Source: an uncultured Aquimarina sp. (lineage in GTDB: Bacteria; Bacteroidota; Bacteroidia; Flavobacteriales; Flavobacteriaceae). From it: 64,000 bases of DNA. Every line of letters begins with the position of its first letter. Position 1 is the stretch's first letter. The translations under genes were made by a program, and so were the position numbers. The stretch is from the NCBI GenBank assembly GCA_947497175.1, contig CANMFM010000007.1, positions 310,001-374,000 of the forward strand. The letters are read 5' to 3'. A model generated the notes under the pieces. The model made no database searches. It was not told where the DNA came from and saw only the letters and a list, made by a program, of their open reading frames with translations. Shown one piece after another: positions 9,816 through 20,214 of this stretch.

Positions 9816-10990
9816 TATAACTTTCTTCTTTTTCTTTCTTGAGACAATAGATTTAATTCGCGACTGGTTTGCCCTGCTACCGATGTATTTTCTTCGGCTC
9901 TGCGAATCAAATATGGCATCACATCGCGTACCGGTCCGAATGGAAGGTATTTTGCCACATTATACCCTTCTGAAGCTTGATTAAAACTAATATGATCACT
10001 CATCCCATACAATTGCCCAAACCAAACTCTTGAATCATTTTTGGCAATACCTAATTCTTCCATTAGCTGCATCCCCAAATAGCTACTTTCTTCATTATGC
10101 GTACCTATAAAAACAGAAATATCATCTATATTTTCCAGAATATATTTCATCGTGGTATTGAAATTTTGATCGGTATGATTTTTATCTTTACATATCGGTG
10201 TAGGATATCCTTTTTCTATAGCTCTTTCGTTCTCTTTTTCCATATAGGCACCCCGCACTATTTTTACTCCTATTTTAAAATCATAAACTTTTGATTCTTC
10301 ATGAAGACGTTGTAAATACTCGTGGCGATCATGTCTATACAATTGTAATGTATTATAAACAATCGCTTTTTCTTTATTGTACTTTCGCATCATATTGGCA
10401 ACAAGATCATCAGCGGCATCCTGCATCCAACTCTCTTCGCCATCAATTAATAATGCAACATCACAATCATATGCTTTTTGGCACACCTGATCAAAGCGTT
10501 CTTCAATACGCTCCCATTCTTTTTGCTCTTCTTGGGTTAATGCAACCCCTTCAGTTTTCTTTTGCCAAATTAAAAAACGACCAAATCCGGTGGGTTTAAA
10601 CACTCCAAAAGGCATAGCATCTTTTTGATCGGCAAACTCGATAAGCTGTAAGGTTTTATGTAATACAGCATCAAATTGCTTTTCTTCTTCTTTACCTTCT
10701 ACAGAATAGTCCAATACAGAACATACCTTCTTGGTATACATCCTGTCGACCACTGGCAAACAATCTTCTTCACTTACACCTCCACAAAAATGATCAAATA
10801 CAGTAGCCCTAATCAATCCCTGAACAGGTAAGTGAGCTTTTATAGCAAAATTTGTAACCGCTGTTCCTATTCTTACTAAAGGTTCGTTGGAAATCATTTT
10901 AAACAAAAAATACGCTCTTTCTAATTCAGAATCACTCTTCAGAGAAAATGCAGTTTGTGTATTATCAAATAAGTTGTTTTTTTTCATCAA
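9815..10990 (-). CDS. Proline dehydrogenase, monofunctional
   Basis: This 391-residue protein matches stand-alone proline dehydrogenase, which oxidises L-proline to pyrroline-5-carboxylate with FAD. The barrel motifs are visible: KIGVKIVRGAYMEKE, FIGTHNEES and FGQLYGMSDH. The C-terminal RRAEENTSVAGQ carries the substrate-binding Arg-Arg. The aldehyde dehydrogenase half of bifunctional PutA is absent, as is usual in Bacteroidota. The gene diverges from aroB, and a -7-like box sits at 11081-11088. The VOC gene follows with a one-base overlap. A slightly later ATG (second codon) is an equally possible start. Confidence 0.9.
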   Translation of the reverse strand: MMKKNNLFDNTQTAFSLKSDSELERAYFLFKMISNEPLVRIGTAVTNFAIKAHLPVQGLIRATVFDHFCGGVSEEDCLPVVDRMYTKKVCSVLDYSVEGKEEEKQFDAVLHKTLQLIEFADQKDAMPFGVFKPTGFGRFLIWQKKTEGVALTQEEQKEWERIEERFDQVCQKAYDCDVALLIDGEESWMQDAADDLVANMMRKYNKEKAIVYNTLQLYRHDRHEYLQRLHEESKVYDFKIGVKIVRGAYMEKENERAIEKGYPTPICKDKNHTDQNFNTTMKYILENIDDISVFIGTHNEESSYLGMQLMEELGIAKNDSRVWFGQLYGMSDHISFNQASEGYNVAKYLPFGPVRDVMPYLIRRAEENTSVAGQTSRELNLLSQERKRRKL

Positions 10991-11080
10991 AATTAATTTT
11001 AAGAATCTTCAGTTTTATCGATGATTTTATAGAAATATGAATGATTTAACAAATACTTATCGTTTATTTTACGATATGTG

Positions 11081-11088
11081 CAAATATA
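11081..11088 (-). promoter_or_regulatory. Candidate -7 promoter box for proline dehydrogenase
   Basis: The minus strand reads TATATTTG, matching the Bacteroidota -7 consensus TAnnTTTG, about 90 bases before the ATG. No TTG is placed correctly for a -33 element, so this is a partial match only. Confidence 0.4.
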
Positions 11089-11152
11089 GAACTTGCGAGT
11101 TTATTTTGATCTAAATTCTACTTAATTTCGCACTTCATAATTTAACACTACT

Positions 11153-12223
11153 ATGAAGCCTATTGTTTCAAAAGATTCTATCGTTTATTTTGGTCAGGAA
11201 TGCTACACTGCATTAAATTCTTATCTTGAAAAAGTTACCCCCTCTAAAATATGTATCCTTGTTGATAGCAACACTCATGAGCACTGTCTATCACTTTTTA
11301 TGAGTGCGATTGAAAAAGAATATGATATCGAAGTTATCGAAATTGAACCTGGAGAAATTCACAAAAACATAGAAACCTGTAGCGGTATTTGGAATGCCTT
11401 ATCAGAATTAGGCTTTGATCGTAAAAGTTTAATGATCAATCTTGGCGGTGGCGTTGTTACTGACCTTGGTGGATTTGTAGCGTGCACCTATAAAAGAGGG
11501 ATTAATTATATTAACGTTCCTACTACATTGCTAGCCATGGTCGATGCTTCAGTTGGTGGAAAAACAGGAGTTGATCTGGGTAATTTAAAAAATATGGTAG
11601 GCGTTATCAGCGAGTCTGAAATGGTGCTGGTCGATACAGAATACCTTACTACTTTACCCGTAAACCAAATGTGTAGTGGATTTGCTGAAATGTTAAAGCA
11701 CGGATTGATTCAGGATAAAACCTATTGGGAAAAGATAAGTAACCTCTCAGAGCTAAACTTTGAAGATCTGGATCAAATGATCTATGATTCTGTAGTGATC
11801 AAAAATGAAATTGTTTTTGAAGACCCAACAGAACAAAACATTAGAAAATATCTCAATTTTGGACATACATTAGGACATGCTATAGAATCATTTTATTTAA
11901 CACATCCAGAAAAAACAACCCTATTACATGGTGAAGCTATTGCCATAGGAATGATTATGGAAGCCTATATCTCATCAGAGCTACTGGCATTATCAAAAGA
12001 AGATTTACACCACATTAGCGAGGTGATTTTGGCGACGTTTCCAAGAATAGAGATAGATCCAAAAGAGTATCAAGACATCATACAACTTCTTATTTATGAT
12101 AAAAAAAATGAAAAAGGGAACATTTATTTTGTTCTTTTAGAGACGATAGGGAGCGCACAATACAATTGTATAGTTTCAGATCAATTGATTTTAGAATCTT
12201 TCCAGTACTATAACGCATTATAA
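11153..12223 (+). CDS. aroB: 3-dehydroquinate synthase
   Basis: This 356-residue enzyme converts DAHP to 3-dehydroquinate, the second step of the shikimate pathway, using NAD and a divalent metal. The NAD-binding GGGVVTDLGGFVA lies at residues 98-110 and VDASVGGKTGVDL at 130-142. The metal-ligand regions FAEMLKHGL and GHTLGHAIE follow in order. Length is normal for AroB. It stands alone on the plus strand, divergent from proline dehydrogenase. The 41-bp tandem array begins about 30 bp after its stop. Confidence 0.96.
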   Translation: MKPIVSKDSIVYFGQECYTALNSYLEKVTPSKICILVDSNTHEHCLSLFMSAIEKEYDIEVIEIEPGEIHKNIETCSGIWNALSELGFDRKSLMINLGGGVVTDLGGFVACTYKRGINYINVPTTLLAMVDASVGGKTGVDLGNLKNMVGVISESEMVLVDTEYLTTLPVNQMCSGFAEMLKHGLIQDKTYWEKISNLSELNFEDLDQMIYDSVVIKNEIVFEDPTEQNIRKYLNFGHTLGHAIESFYLTHPEKTTLLHGEAIAIGMIMEAYISSELLALSKEDLHHISEVILATFPRIEIDPKEYQDIIQLLIYDKKNEKGNIYFVLLETIGSAQYNCIVSDQLILESFQYYNAL

Positions 12224-12254
12224 TTTTGTACAACAAGCCAGTAGCACACCCAGG

Positions 12255-12490
12255 GTTGTGAAAACACTCCTGCAAACTGCAGGAGCAAATCGGAAGTTGG
12301 CGAAACACTCCTGCAAACTGCAGCAGCAAATCGGAAGTTGGCGAAACGCTCCTGCAAACTGCAGCAGCAAATCGGAAGTTGGCGAAACACTCCTGCAAGC
12401 TGCAGCAGCACATCGGAAGTTGGCGAAACACTCCTGCAAGCTGCAGCAGCAAATCGGAAGTTGGCGAAACGCTCCTGCAGCTTGCAGGAA
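12255..12490 (+). repeat. 41-bp tandem repeat array
   Basis: The motif CTCCTGCA recurs at 12267, 12308, 12349, 12390, 12431 and 12472, an exact 41-bp period. There are five full units, a partial unit before them and a hairpin-only unit after. Units differ at only a few positions and there is no spacer variation. The first and last units contain perfect hairpins (CTCCTGCAAACTGCAGGAG at 12267-12285; TCCTGCAGCTTGCAGGA at 12473-12489), while inner units carry one mismatch. Because 41 is not a multiple of 3, the array opens meaningless reading frames in several phases. The remaining sequence from 12224 to 12680 shows no gene. Confidence 0.93.
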
Positions 12491-12680
12491 CTATTCTTCT
12501 ATTGACAATACTACGAGTACAACGACATAAACACATTATACCATTATGTTTTATCTTTTCAGTATACCCATATTTTTTTACCTCATAAAATCCACGTATA
12601 CTTTGATCCTAAAGTAACAGTAAAGCAATACTTTTTTTCCTTATTTTTAACCTTCAATACTAATCGTTAAACACAACACA

Positions 12681-13397
12681 TTGAAAAAAAAACTCTTTAA
12701 AATACTTAAAATATTAATTTTTAGTATTCTAGCCTTGATTATTATAACTTTTGCTACACTTTACTTCTCCTTAAATGAAAAACTACCCGAAGGAAAAACA
12801 GGTCCTGAAGCAGATAATTTTGCACTAAAAATACAAGAAGCAGTGCGTCATGATAAATATGTAAATACGGATTATCTTCAATGGACATTTAGAAATAAAA
12901 ACCACTACCTCTGGAACAAAAAAACAAATCGTGTAGAAGTAACCATAGATAACATTATGGTTAAACTGGATCTGGCCAACCCTAAAAAAAGTTCTGTTTA
13001 TAAAAATGGAACCATTACACTTGGTGCTGATACTGAAAAAATGATACAGAATGCTTTAGATAACTTTAATAATGATTCTTTCTGGGTTGTAGCCCCGCAT
13101 AAATTATTTGATGAAGGTGTTACCCGTAAACTGGTAACCCTAAAGAACGGTTCTAAAGGCTTACTAGTGAGCTATAGTGCGGGAGGTACCACACCCGGAG
13201 ATTCTTATTTATGGAAAGTGGATCAGAATTATCTTCCAACAAGCTATAAAATGTGGGTTTCAATAATCCCAATCGGTGGTATTGAAGCCACCTGGGAAGA
13301 TTGGAAGACAACAAAAAGTGGCGCCTATCTTTCTCAAAAACATAAATTACTAGGCTTTGGTATTCCGATATCGAACCTAAAAGCATGGAACAAATAA
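12681..13397 (+). CDS. Membrane-anchored hypothetical protein
   Basis: I do not recognise this 238-residue family with certainty. The N-terminus is lysine-rich and followed by one membrane segment at about residues 10-32, so the rest faces the periplasm. The segment NDSFWVVAPHKLFDEGV resembles the strand of LolA/LppX-like fold proteins in Bacteroidota, but that is only an inference. The start is TTG at 12681, because no ATG lies in frame before the membrane segment. It stands alone, about 100 bp before uvrA, and may be transcribed with it. Confidence 0.6.
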   Translation: MKKKLFKILKILIFSILALIIITFATLYFSLNEKLPEGKTGPEADNFALKIQEAVRHDKYVNTDYLQWTFRNKNHYLWNKKTNRVEVTIDNIMVKLDLANPKKSSVYKNGTITLGADTEKMIQNALDNFNNDSFWVVAPHKLFDEGVTRKLVTLKNGSKGLLVSYSAGGTTPGDSYLWKVDQNYLPTSYKMWVSIIPIGGIEATWEDWKTTKSGAYLSQKHKLLGFGIPISNLKAWNK

Positions 13398-13469
13398 GAT
13401 ATATCATGCAAATCAAACATTTTTATGTAACCAAGACTAAACCTATTTCGCAAAACGCGATCAAATAAC

Positions 13470-13477
13470 TACATTTG
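13470..13477 (+). promoter_or_regulatory. -7 promoter box upstream of uvrA
   Basis: TACATTTG matches TAnnTTTG exactly and lies 19 bases before the uvrA ATG. The sequence 20 bases upstream (ATTTCG) is a poor -33 element, so strength is uncertain. It would give a very short 5' leader. Confidence 0.5.
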
Positions 13478-13496
13478 CATTCTTGGTTAAAATTTT

Positions 13497-16337
13497 ATGG
13501 TTGTATCAGAAGAAAATATTGAGGTTTTAGGCGCTAGGGTTCACAATTTAAAAAACATAGATGTAACCATACCGCGAGAAAAATTAGTTGTAATCACCGG
13601 TTTATCAGGCTCCGGAAAATCATCGTTAGCTTTCGACACTATTTATGCAGAAGGACAACGACGATATATAGAGACTTTTTCTGCATATGCCCGGCAATTT
13701 TTAGGAGGATTAGAAAGACCCGATGTAGATAAAATAGATGGATTGTCTCCCGTTATTGCTATCGAGCAAAAAACAACCAGTAAAAGCCCCAGAAGTACTG
13801 TAGGTACGATTACCGAGATATATGATTTCTTGCGTTTATTATTTGCCAGAGGAAGTGACGCATATAGCTATAATACCGGAGAAAAAATGGTTAGCTACAG
13901 TGATGAACAAATCAAAGACCTAATTCTAAACGATTATAAAGGAAAAAAAATAAACGTACTCGCCCCTATTGTACGGTCAAGAAAAGGGCATTATCGTGAA
14001 TTGTTTGAACAAATTGCTAAACAAGGCTTTGTAAAAGTTCGTACTAACGGTGAAATTGTTGATATCACCAAAGGCATGAAACTAGATCGGTATAAAACCC
14101 ATGATATCGAAATAGTGATCGATAGATTAAGTGTTACTCAAGATCAGGAAAATTCGAAACGCTTAATGGAAACCATTAATACGGCTATGTATCATGGTGA
14201 TGATGTATTAATGGTTATCGAACAAGAATCACAAGAGGCTCGTTTTTTTAGTAGAAATTTAATGTGCCCGTCAAGCGGAATTTCATACCCAAATCCCGAA
14301 CCCAATAATTTTTCGTTTAACTCTCCCAAAGGAGCTTGTCCAAAATGTAATGGTATAGGCAACCTGTATGAGGTAAATATCAAAAAAATTATTCCAGACG
14401 ATACGATGTCCATTAAAAATGGTGGATTAGCACCACAAGGACCTCAAAAGAACAATTGGATTTTCAAACAATTAGAACTCATTGCACAACGCTTTGATTT
14501 TAAATTAAGTGATCCTATAAAAAAGATTCCTGCAGAGGCTACGCAACTTATTCTATACGGTGGTAAAGAAAAGTTCACTATCAATAGCAAAACACTAGGA
14601 GTTACAAGAGAATATAAAATTGACTTTGAAGGGGTAGCTACTTTTATAGAAAACACCTATACCAACAATGATTCTACATCCTTAAAAAGGTGGGCTAAGG
14701 ATTTTATGGACAATATTGAATGCCCTAAATGTAATGGCACCAGACTTCGCAAAGAATCACTGTATTTTAAAGTAAATAGCAAAAATATTGCAGAACTGGC
14801 AGCAATGGACATCATAGAGCTGGCAGACTGGTTCAAAAACCTACCCGATCAACTAAGTGATAAACAAAAACAAATCTCTGGAGAGATTTTAAAAGAAATA
14901 AACGCACGTCTGCAATTTTTGGTCGATGTAGGATTGACCTATCTATCTTTAAATCGTAGTAGCAGATCATTATCCGGAGGCGAAGCGCAACGTATTCGAC
15001 TTGCCACTCAAATAGGCTCACAATTGGTTGGCGTTTTATATATTCTGGATGAACCCAGTATTGGTTTACACCAAAGAGATAATGAAAAACTAATTAATTC
15101 TTTGGTTCAACTTCGCGATATTGGTAATTCGGTTATCGTAGTAGAACACGATAAAGATATGATAGAACGAGCAGATCATGTGATCGATATTGGCCCTCTG
15201 GCAGGAAAACATGGCGGCGAAATTATTAGTGAAGGAACGCCCCTCGAACTAAAACAACACAATACACTTACCGCAGATTATTTAAGTGGCACAAAGCAAA
15301 TAGAGGTTCCAAAAAAGCGTAGAAAAGGAAACGGAAAGACAATCTCACTTAAAGGAGCAACGGGCAATAACTTAAAAAATGTCTCGATTGATATTCCTTT
15401 AGGAAAAATGGTTGCAGTAACCGGAGTTTCCGGTAGTGGTAAATCAACCTTGATTAACGAAACGCTCTACCCGATCCTAAATGCTTATTATTTTAATGGG
15501 GTTAAAGAGCCCATGCCGTATAAAAGTATAAAAGGCTTAGAACATGCTGATAAAGTAATCGATATTAATCAATCTCCTATTGGCCGAACGCCTCGATCAA
15601 ATCCTGCCACATATACCGGAGTATTTTCTGAAATACGAAGTCTATTTGCCAAAACACCCGAAGCTATGATTAGAGGCTATAAACCAGGTCGTTTTAGTTT
15701 CAATGTTGCTGGTGGCCGTTGTGAAACGTGTAAAGGAGGTGGGTTACGTGTTATAGAAATGAATTTTCTTCCCGATGTTTATGTAGAATGTGAAACTTGC
15801 CAGGGAAAACGCTTTAATAGAGAAACCCTGGAAATCAGATATAAAGGAAAATCTATTTCTGATGTTTTAGAGATGACTATTAACGAAGCTTGTATGTTTT
15901 TTGAGCATATTCCAAAAATTTCCCGAAAACTAAAGACCATTCAAAATGTCGGTTTAGGCTATATTACTCTAGGGCAACAATCAACTACACTGTCTGGAGG
16001 TGAAGCCCAACGAATCAAACTAGCTACAGAGTTATCCAAAAGAGATACAGGAAATACCTTTTACATTTTAGACGAACCCACCACTGGGCTACATTTTGAG
16101 GATATCAGAGTGCTTATGGAGGTTTTAAATACCTTAGTTAACAAAGGAAATACCGTTTTAATCATCGAACATAATCTAGATGTAATTAAAATGGCGGATT
16201 ATATTATTGATGTCGGATACGAAGGAGGAAAAAATGGAGGTGAAATTGTAGCCAAAGGTACTCCAGAGCAAATTATAAAAAATAAAAAGAGTTATACCGC
16301 AAAGTTCTTAAAAAAAGAGCTTGAGGTTTCAAATTAA
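13497..16337 (+). CDS. uvrA: Excinuclease ABC subunit A
   Basis: This 946-residue protein is the damage-recognition ATPase of nucleotide excision repair. Two ABC modules are complete: Walker A motifs GLSGSGKSS and [12 protein letters not shown] signatures [12 protein letters not shown] and [12 protein letters not shown], and Walker B segments [10 protein letters not shown] and [10 protein letters not shown]. The C-terminal zinc module is intact as CETC and CETC. In the first zinc module the leading pair is CPSSG rather than the usual CxxC, while the second pair CPKC is kept. The LOG-type gene follows after 11 bp and is probably cotranscribed. Confidence 0.97.
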   Translation: MVVSEENIEVLGARVHNLKNIDVTIPREKLVVITGLSGSGKSSLAFDTIYAEGQRRYIETFSAYARQFLGGLERPDVDKIDGLSPVIAIEQKTTSKSPRSTVGTITEIYDFLRLLFARGSDAYSYNTGEKMVSYSDEQIKDLILNDYKGKKINVLAPIVRSRKGHYRELFEQIAKQGFVKVRTNGEIVDITKGMKLDRYKTHDIEIVIDRLSVTQDQENSKRLMETINTAMYHGDDVLMVIEQESQEARFFSRNLMCPSSGISYPNPEPNNFSFNSPKGACPKCNGIGNLYEVNIKKIIPDDTMSIKNGGLAPQGPQKNNWIFKQLELIAQRFDFKLSDPIKKIPAEATQLILYGGKEKFTINSKTLGVTREYKIDFEGVATFIENTYTNNDSTSLKRWAKDFMDNIECPKCNGTRLRKESLYFKVNSKNIAELAAMDIIELADWFKNLPDQLSDKQKQISGEILKEINARLQFLVDVGLTYLSLNRSSRSLSGGEAQRIRLATQIGSQLVGVLYILDEPSIGLHQRDNEKLINSLVQLRDIGNSVIVVEHDKDMIERADHVIDIGPLAGKHGGEIISEGTPLELKQHNTLTADYLSGTKQIEVPKKRRKGNGKTISLKGATGNNLKNVSIDIPLGKMVAVTGVSGSGKSTLINETLYPILNAYYFNGVKEPMPYKSIKGLEHADKVIDINQSPIGRTPRSNPATYTGVFSEIRSLFAKTPEAMIRGYKPGRFSFNVAGGRCETCKGGGLRVIEMNFLPDVYVECETCQGKRFNRETLEIRYKGKSISDVLEMTINEACMFFEHIPKISRKLKTIQNVGLGYITLGQQSTTLSGGEAQRIKLATELSKRDTGNTFYILDEPTTGLHFEDIRVLMEVLNTLVNKGNTVLIIEHNLDVIKMADYIIDVGYEGGKNGGEIVAKGTPEQIIKNKKSYTAKFLKKELEVSN

Positions 16338-16348
16338 AAATAATATTC

Positions 16349-17038
16349 ATGAGAAAAGAACAACACCATAAAGGTTGGAACGAAATAAAAACAAATGATT
16401 CCTGGGCAATCTTCAAAATCATGGGAGAATTTGTCAATGGTTTTGAAAAAATGAGCAAAATTGGTCCTTGTGTATCAATATTTGGATCAGCGCGTACAAA
16501 AATAGACGATAAATATTATCAATTGGCTGTAGATGTGGCTAAAGAAATTGTAAACCATGGATATGGCGTTATAACGGGAGGTGGACCTGGTATTATGGAA
16601 GCCGGAAACAAAGGAGCTCATCTTGGAGGAGGTACTTCTGTTGGATTAAACATAGACCTGCCATTCGAACAACATAACAATCCATACATAGATAGCGATA
16701 AAAGTCTTGATTTTGATTATTTCTTTGTAAGAAAAGTAATGTTTGTCAAATATTCTCAAGGATTTGTAGTTATGCCCGGAGGTTTTGGCACCTTAGATGA
16801 GTTGTTTGAGGCAATGACACTAATACAAACTAAAAAAATTGACAAATTCCCGATTATACTGGTAAGTACTGAATTTTGGGGAGGACTTATGGACTGGGTA
16901 AAATCAACGCTACTAGAAAGATTTGAAAATATTAGTGCTGGAGACCTTGATCTTTTACATGTAGTTGATACTCCTGATGAAGTACTTAAAATTTTGGATA
17001 AATTCTATGGCGAATATAATTTAAGCCCAAATTTTTGA
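16349..17038 (+). CDS. LOG-family (TIGR00730-type) Rossmann nucleotide hydrolase
   Basis: This 229-residue protein has the lysine-decarboxylase-like/LOG fold. The signature GGGPGIMEAGNKGA and the phosphoribohydrolase motif PGGFGTLDE are both present. Family members release the base from nucleoside monophosphates (cytokinin-activating enzyme in plants, PpnN-like in bacteria), so a nucleotide 5'-monophosphate nucleosidase role is likely. True lysine decarboxylase activity is not expected. It lies 11 bp after uvrA on the same strand. Confidence 0.85.
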   Translation: MRKEQHHKGWNEIKTNDSWAIFKIMGEFVNGFEKMSKIGPCVSIFGSARTKIDDKYYQLAVDVAKEIVNHGYGVITGGGPGIMEAGNKGAHLGGGTSVGLNIDLPFEQHNNPYIDSDKSLDFDYFFVRKVMFVKYSQGFVVMPGGFGTLDELFEAMTLIQTKKIDKFPIILVSTEFWGGLMDWVKSTLLERFENISAGDLDLLHVVDTPDEVLKILDKFYGEYNLSPNF

Positions 17039-17186
17039 AACAACCAACAATCAAATCAGTCATTCTTAATATATCTAAATTTGAATTTGTGCCATAGCTT
17101 TAATTCGTTTTTTGTTTATATATTTCAAGGATGTAACCGTAAATCTATTTTTAATGCGCGCAATACCCACTAATCGAATATAAAAA

Positions 17187-20015
17187 TTGAGTAGTACACG
17201 AACATCTCATATTATATTGGCTTTCTTTATTTTGTCTGTTGTATCAGCACAAAATAGCATCATGATTAACGCTAGTCTTGATCCTGGAAAAAAAGAACTT
17301 TTCATTGAGCAAGAAATCACCTATACAAATACCTCAAAAGACACCCTAAATGAGATATTGTTTCTAGATTGGGCAAATAGTTTTTCCAGTAAAACTACAG
17401 AGTTGGGTAAAAGATTTTCTGAAGATTTTTTAAAACGATTCTATTTTGCTAAAGATTATGAGCGCGGAAAGACCGTAATCAAGACCATTACAAATACAAC
17501 TTCGGCTCCATTAAAATGGGGTCGTTATAATGGAGTCTCGGATATTATGTGGATAGCATGTTCTAAACCATTGCTACCGGGGGAGCGCTATACTTTTTTA
17601 CTGAAATATAAAGTAAAAATACCCAGTAGTAAGTTTACTCGCTATGGATATCATGAAAATGGAAATTTTAGTTTAAAATATTGGTACATCGTTCCTGCAT
17701 TTTACGACACCAAATGGAATGTCTACAGTCATAAAAATTTAGACGACCTATATACTCCATTAGCTGATTATCAAATCAATATTAAAATACCAGAAGAATA
17801 CGAAGTAGTTAGTGAACTGGAAAGAGAAAGCAGCACCCTATCTGATGACGAGCAAAGTAAAACGATTAGAATACTTGGCAATAAAAGAAAAGAGGTAAAA
17901 TTATATATCGAAAAGGCTAGTACTTTTTATGGTTTCCCTGCAGGAGATATCGAATTTGTAAGCAATATAGATGATAATGATCTAATGCCCGAAATGAAGT
18001 CTGTAGCAACTAGCAGAATTATAAACTTTTTACAAAAGAAATTAGGCCCCTATCCTTTTAATAAAATTTTAGTTTCAGAAAGTGATTACAAAAACAACCC
18101 TGTGTATGGCCTAAATCAACTACCCGATATTTTGAGGCCATTCCCAGACGGTTTTCAATATGAAATTAAACAGTTAAAAGCGATTACCGAAAATTATTTA
18201 GAAAAAACACTGCTTATAAATCCCAGATATGACACCTGGATTAGAGATGCTATACATATTTACTTAATGATGACGTATACAGAGCAATTCTATCCAGAAA
18301 TGAAGATTATTGGTAAATTAAGCAAAGTTATTGGGGTACGGTGGTTTCATGCTGCAGACTTAAAATTTAATGATCAATATTTCTTAGGGTATAAAAACAT
18401 GGCAAGGCTATTTTTAGATCAACCCTTATCATTGCCACAAGATGAATTGGTAAAATTTAATCAGAATATTGCTAATGCCTATAAAGCAGGGGTTGGGTTC
18501 AAATATTTAGAAGATTATCTTGAAGACGATAATATAATCGAACAGAGTATCAAGGATTTTTATACTCAAAATCTACTAAAACCAACTTCTTCTAAAAAAT
18601 ATAAAGAAATTCTTACTGCATTATCACCCAAAAATATTGAGTGGTTTTTTGAAGATTATGTAAACACAAACAAGAAGTTAGATTTTAAAATAACATCTGT
18701 TAAAAAGCGAAAAGATTCATTAGAAGTAACCATAAAAAACAAAAGAAACAACGCAATGCCTGTTTCATTGTATGGGTTAAGAAAAAAAGATGTTGTCTCT
18801 AAAACATGGGTTTCTAATATTTCGGGAACCAAAACTGTAAAAATTGCTAATGATGATATTAGTAAACTCGTTTTAGATTATGACCAAAAGATTCCCGAAA
18901 TAAACAGGCGCAATAATTACAGAAATCTGAAATGGATTTTCAATAAGCCTGTTCAATTTAGACTGTTACAAGATGTTGAAGACCCGAGATACGGTCAAAT
19001 ATTTTTTATCCCCGAGTTCGAGTTCAATGTATATGACGGTTTTACTATAGCTTCTAAATTTTACAATAAGACCATTCTAAGAAGAAACTTCGAATACAAT
19101 ATATCACCTGCTTACGGTTTAAAATCTAATAAATTGCTCGGATCGGCATCTTTCTTTCATCGAAAGCCAATAGCGGAAGATGGACTTTATCAAATCAGAT
19201 ACGGAATAAACGGAAGCATGTTTAGTTATGCCCCGGATTTATTATTTAGAAGGTTATCGTCTTCGATTAATTTTTCTTTTCGACCTAAAGACCTTAGATC
19301 CAACAAAAGACAACGTTTGTCTATTCGAAATATAAATGTGTTTAGAGAAAGAAATGAAGAAAACCCTGTGGTTACACCAGATTACAATGTATTTAACACG
19401 AGGTATCAATATTCTGATTTCAATCTTTTGAATTTTCTGGGATATACCATAGACTACCAGCTGGCAAAAAACTTTGGGAAGTTATCGACAACATTTAATT
19501 ACAGAAAAATTTTCTTAAATAACAGACAAATTAACCTACGCTTCTTTGCTGGAACCTTTCTATTTAATGACACCGAAAAAGATGGTGATTTTTTTAGCTT
19601 TGCATTAGATAGACCTACAGATTATTTATTTGATTACAACTATTTAGGACGTAGTGAAGACACCGGTTTGGTGAGTCAGCAAATCATATTAGCAGAGGGC
19701 GGTTTTAAATCTCAATTAGAGTTTCCTTTTTCTAATCAATGGCTTAGTACTTTTAGCGCAAACACCAATATATGGAATTGGATATATGCCTATGGCGATG
19801 TAGGTTTGGTAAAAAACAAAGGTGTTTCTCCAAAATTTGTTTTTGACAGTGGAATCCGACTTAGTCTGGTTGCTGATTATTTTGAATTATTTTTTCCAGT
19901 TGTATCTAGCAAAGGCTGGGAAATATCGCAACCCAATTATGATCAACAAATTCGTTTTATTATCACCTTAAGTCCTGAGACATTGATCAAACTCTTCACC
20001 AGAGAATGGTACTAA
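17187..20015 (+). CDS. Exported M1-aminopeptidase-like protein lacking the zinc motif
   Basis: This 942-residue protein starts at TTG 17187, six bases after an in-frame stop, and this gives a signal peptide ending near VSAQ. The N-terminal half follows the M1 peptidase layout, with beta-rich domains and then a helical domain. Where M1 enzymes carry HExxH, here I read LKAITENYLEKTLL. Where the downstream WLxEG helix is expected, I read WIRDAIHIYLMM. Zinc ligands are therefore missing. The last 350 residues are beta-rich with aromatic-ended strands and may form an outer-membrane barrel. Function is unknown; a non-catalytic envelope role is inferred. Confidence 0.7.
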   Translation: MSSTRTSHIILAFFILSVVSAQNSIMINASLDPGKKELFIEQEITYTNTSKDTLNEILFLDWANSFSSKTTELGKRFSEDFLKRFYFAKDYERGKTVIKTITNTTSAPLKWGRYNGVSDIMWIACSKPLLPGERYTFLLKYKVKIPSSKFTRYGYHENGNFSLKYWYIVPAFYDTKWNVYSHKNLDDLYTPLADYQINIKIPEEYEVVSELERESSTLSDDEQSKTIRILGNKRKEVKLYIEKASTFYGFPAGDIEFVSNIDDNDLMPEMKSVATSRIINFLQKKLGPYPFNKILVSESDYKNNPVYGLNQLPDILRPFPDGFQYEIKQLKAITENYLEKTLLINPRYDTWIRDAIHIYLMMTYTEQFYPEMKIIGKLSKVIGVRWFHAADLKFNDQYFLGYKNMARLFLDQPLSLPQDELVKFNQNIANAYKAGVGFKYLEDYLEDDNIIEQSIKDFYTQNLLKPTSSKKYKEILTALSPKNIEWFFEDYVNTNKKLDFKITSVKKRKDSLEVTIKNKRNNAMPVSLYGLRKKDVVSKTWVSNISGTKTVKIANDDISKLVLDYDQKIPEINRRNNYRNLKWIFNKPVQFRLLQDVEDPRYGQIFFIPEFEFNVYDGFTIASKFYNKTILRRNFEYNISPAYGLKSNKLLGSASFFHRKPIAEDGLYQIRYGINGSMFSYAPDLLFRRLSSSINFSFRPKDLRSNKRQRLSIRNINVFRERNEENPVVTPDYNVFNTRYQYSDFNLLNFLGYTIDYQLAKNFGKLSTTFNYRKIFLNNRQINLRFFAGTFLFNDTEKDGDFFSFALDRPTDYLFDYNYLGRSEDTGLVSQQIILAEGGFKSQLEFPFSNQWLSTFSANTNIWNWIYAYGDVGLVKNKGVSPKFVFDSGIRLSLVADYFELFFPVVSSKGWEISQPNYDQQIRFIITLSPETLIKLFTREWY

Positions 20016-20161
20016 CTGTATATAAAAACACAAATATCTCTAAAATGTGAAAATTTTGAATATTTGTTAATCAATCCTTAAAATAATCGATTAAATAATC
20101 AATTCATCAACGAAATGTCTTTTTAGATGCATTATATTCAAAAACTTTAAGAGTTTGTAGT

Positions 20162-20192
20162 TTGCAATTGGTAAGTATTTTAATTAAATTTG
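20162..20192 (+). promoter_or_regulatory. Promoter of the fused E1 dehydrogenase gene
   Basis: TTG at 20162-20164 is followed by a 20-base spacer and TAAATTTG at 20185-20192. This fits the Bacteroidota -33/-7 promoter pattern. It sits 23 bases before the ATG. The rest of the 199-bp gap from 20016 holds no other visible element. Confidence 0.65.
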
Positions 20193-20214
20193 CAAACCTA
20201 AAAACGTCGTTCGT

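Noticed and set aside
12090..12588. Several open frames and a CRISPR-like look over the 41-bp array
   Set aside because: The frames arise from one repeated unit read in different phases, and the array has no distinct spacers, so it is neither coding nor CRISPR.
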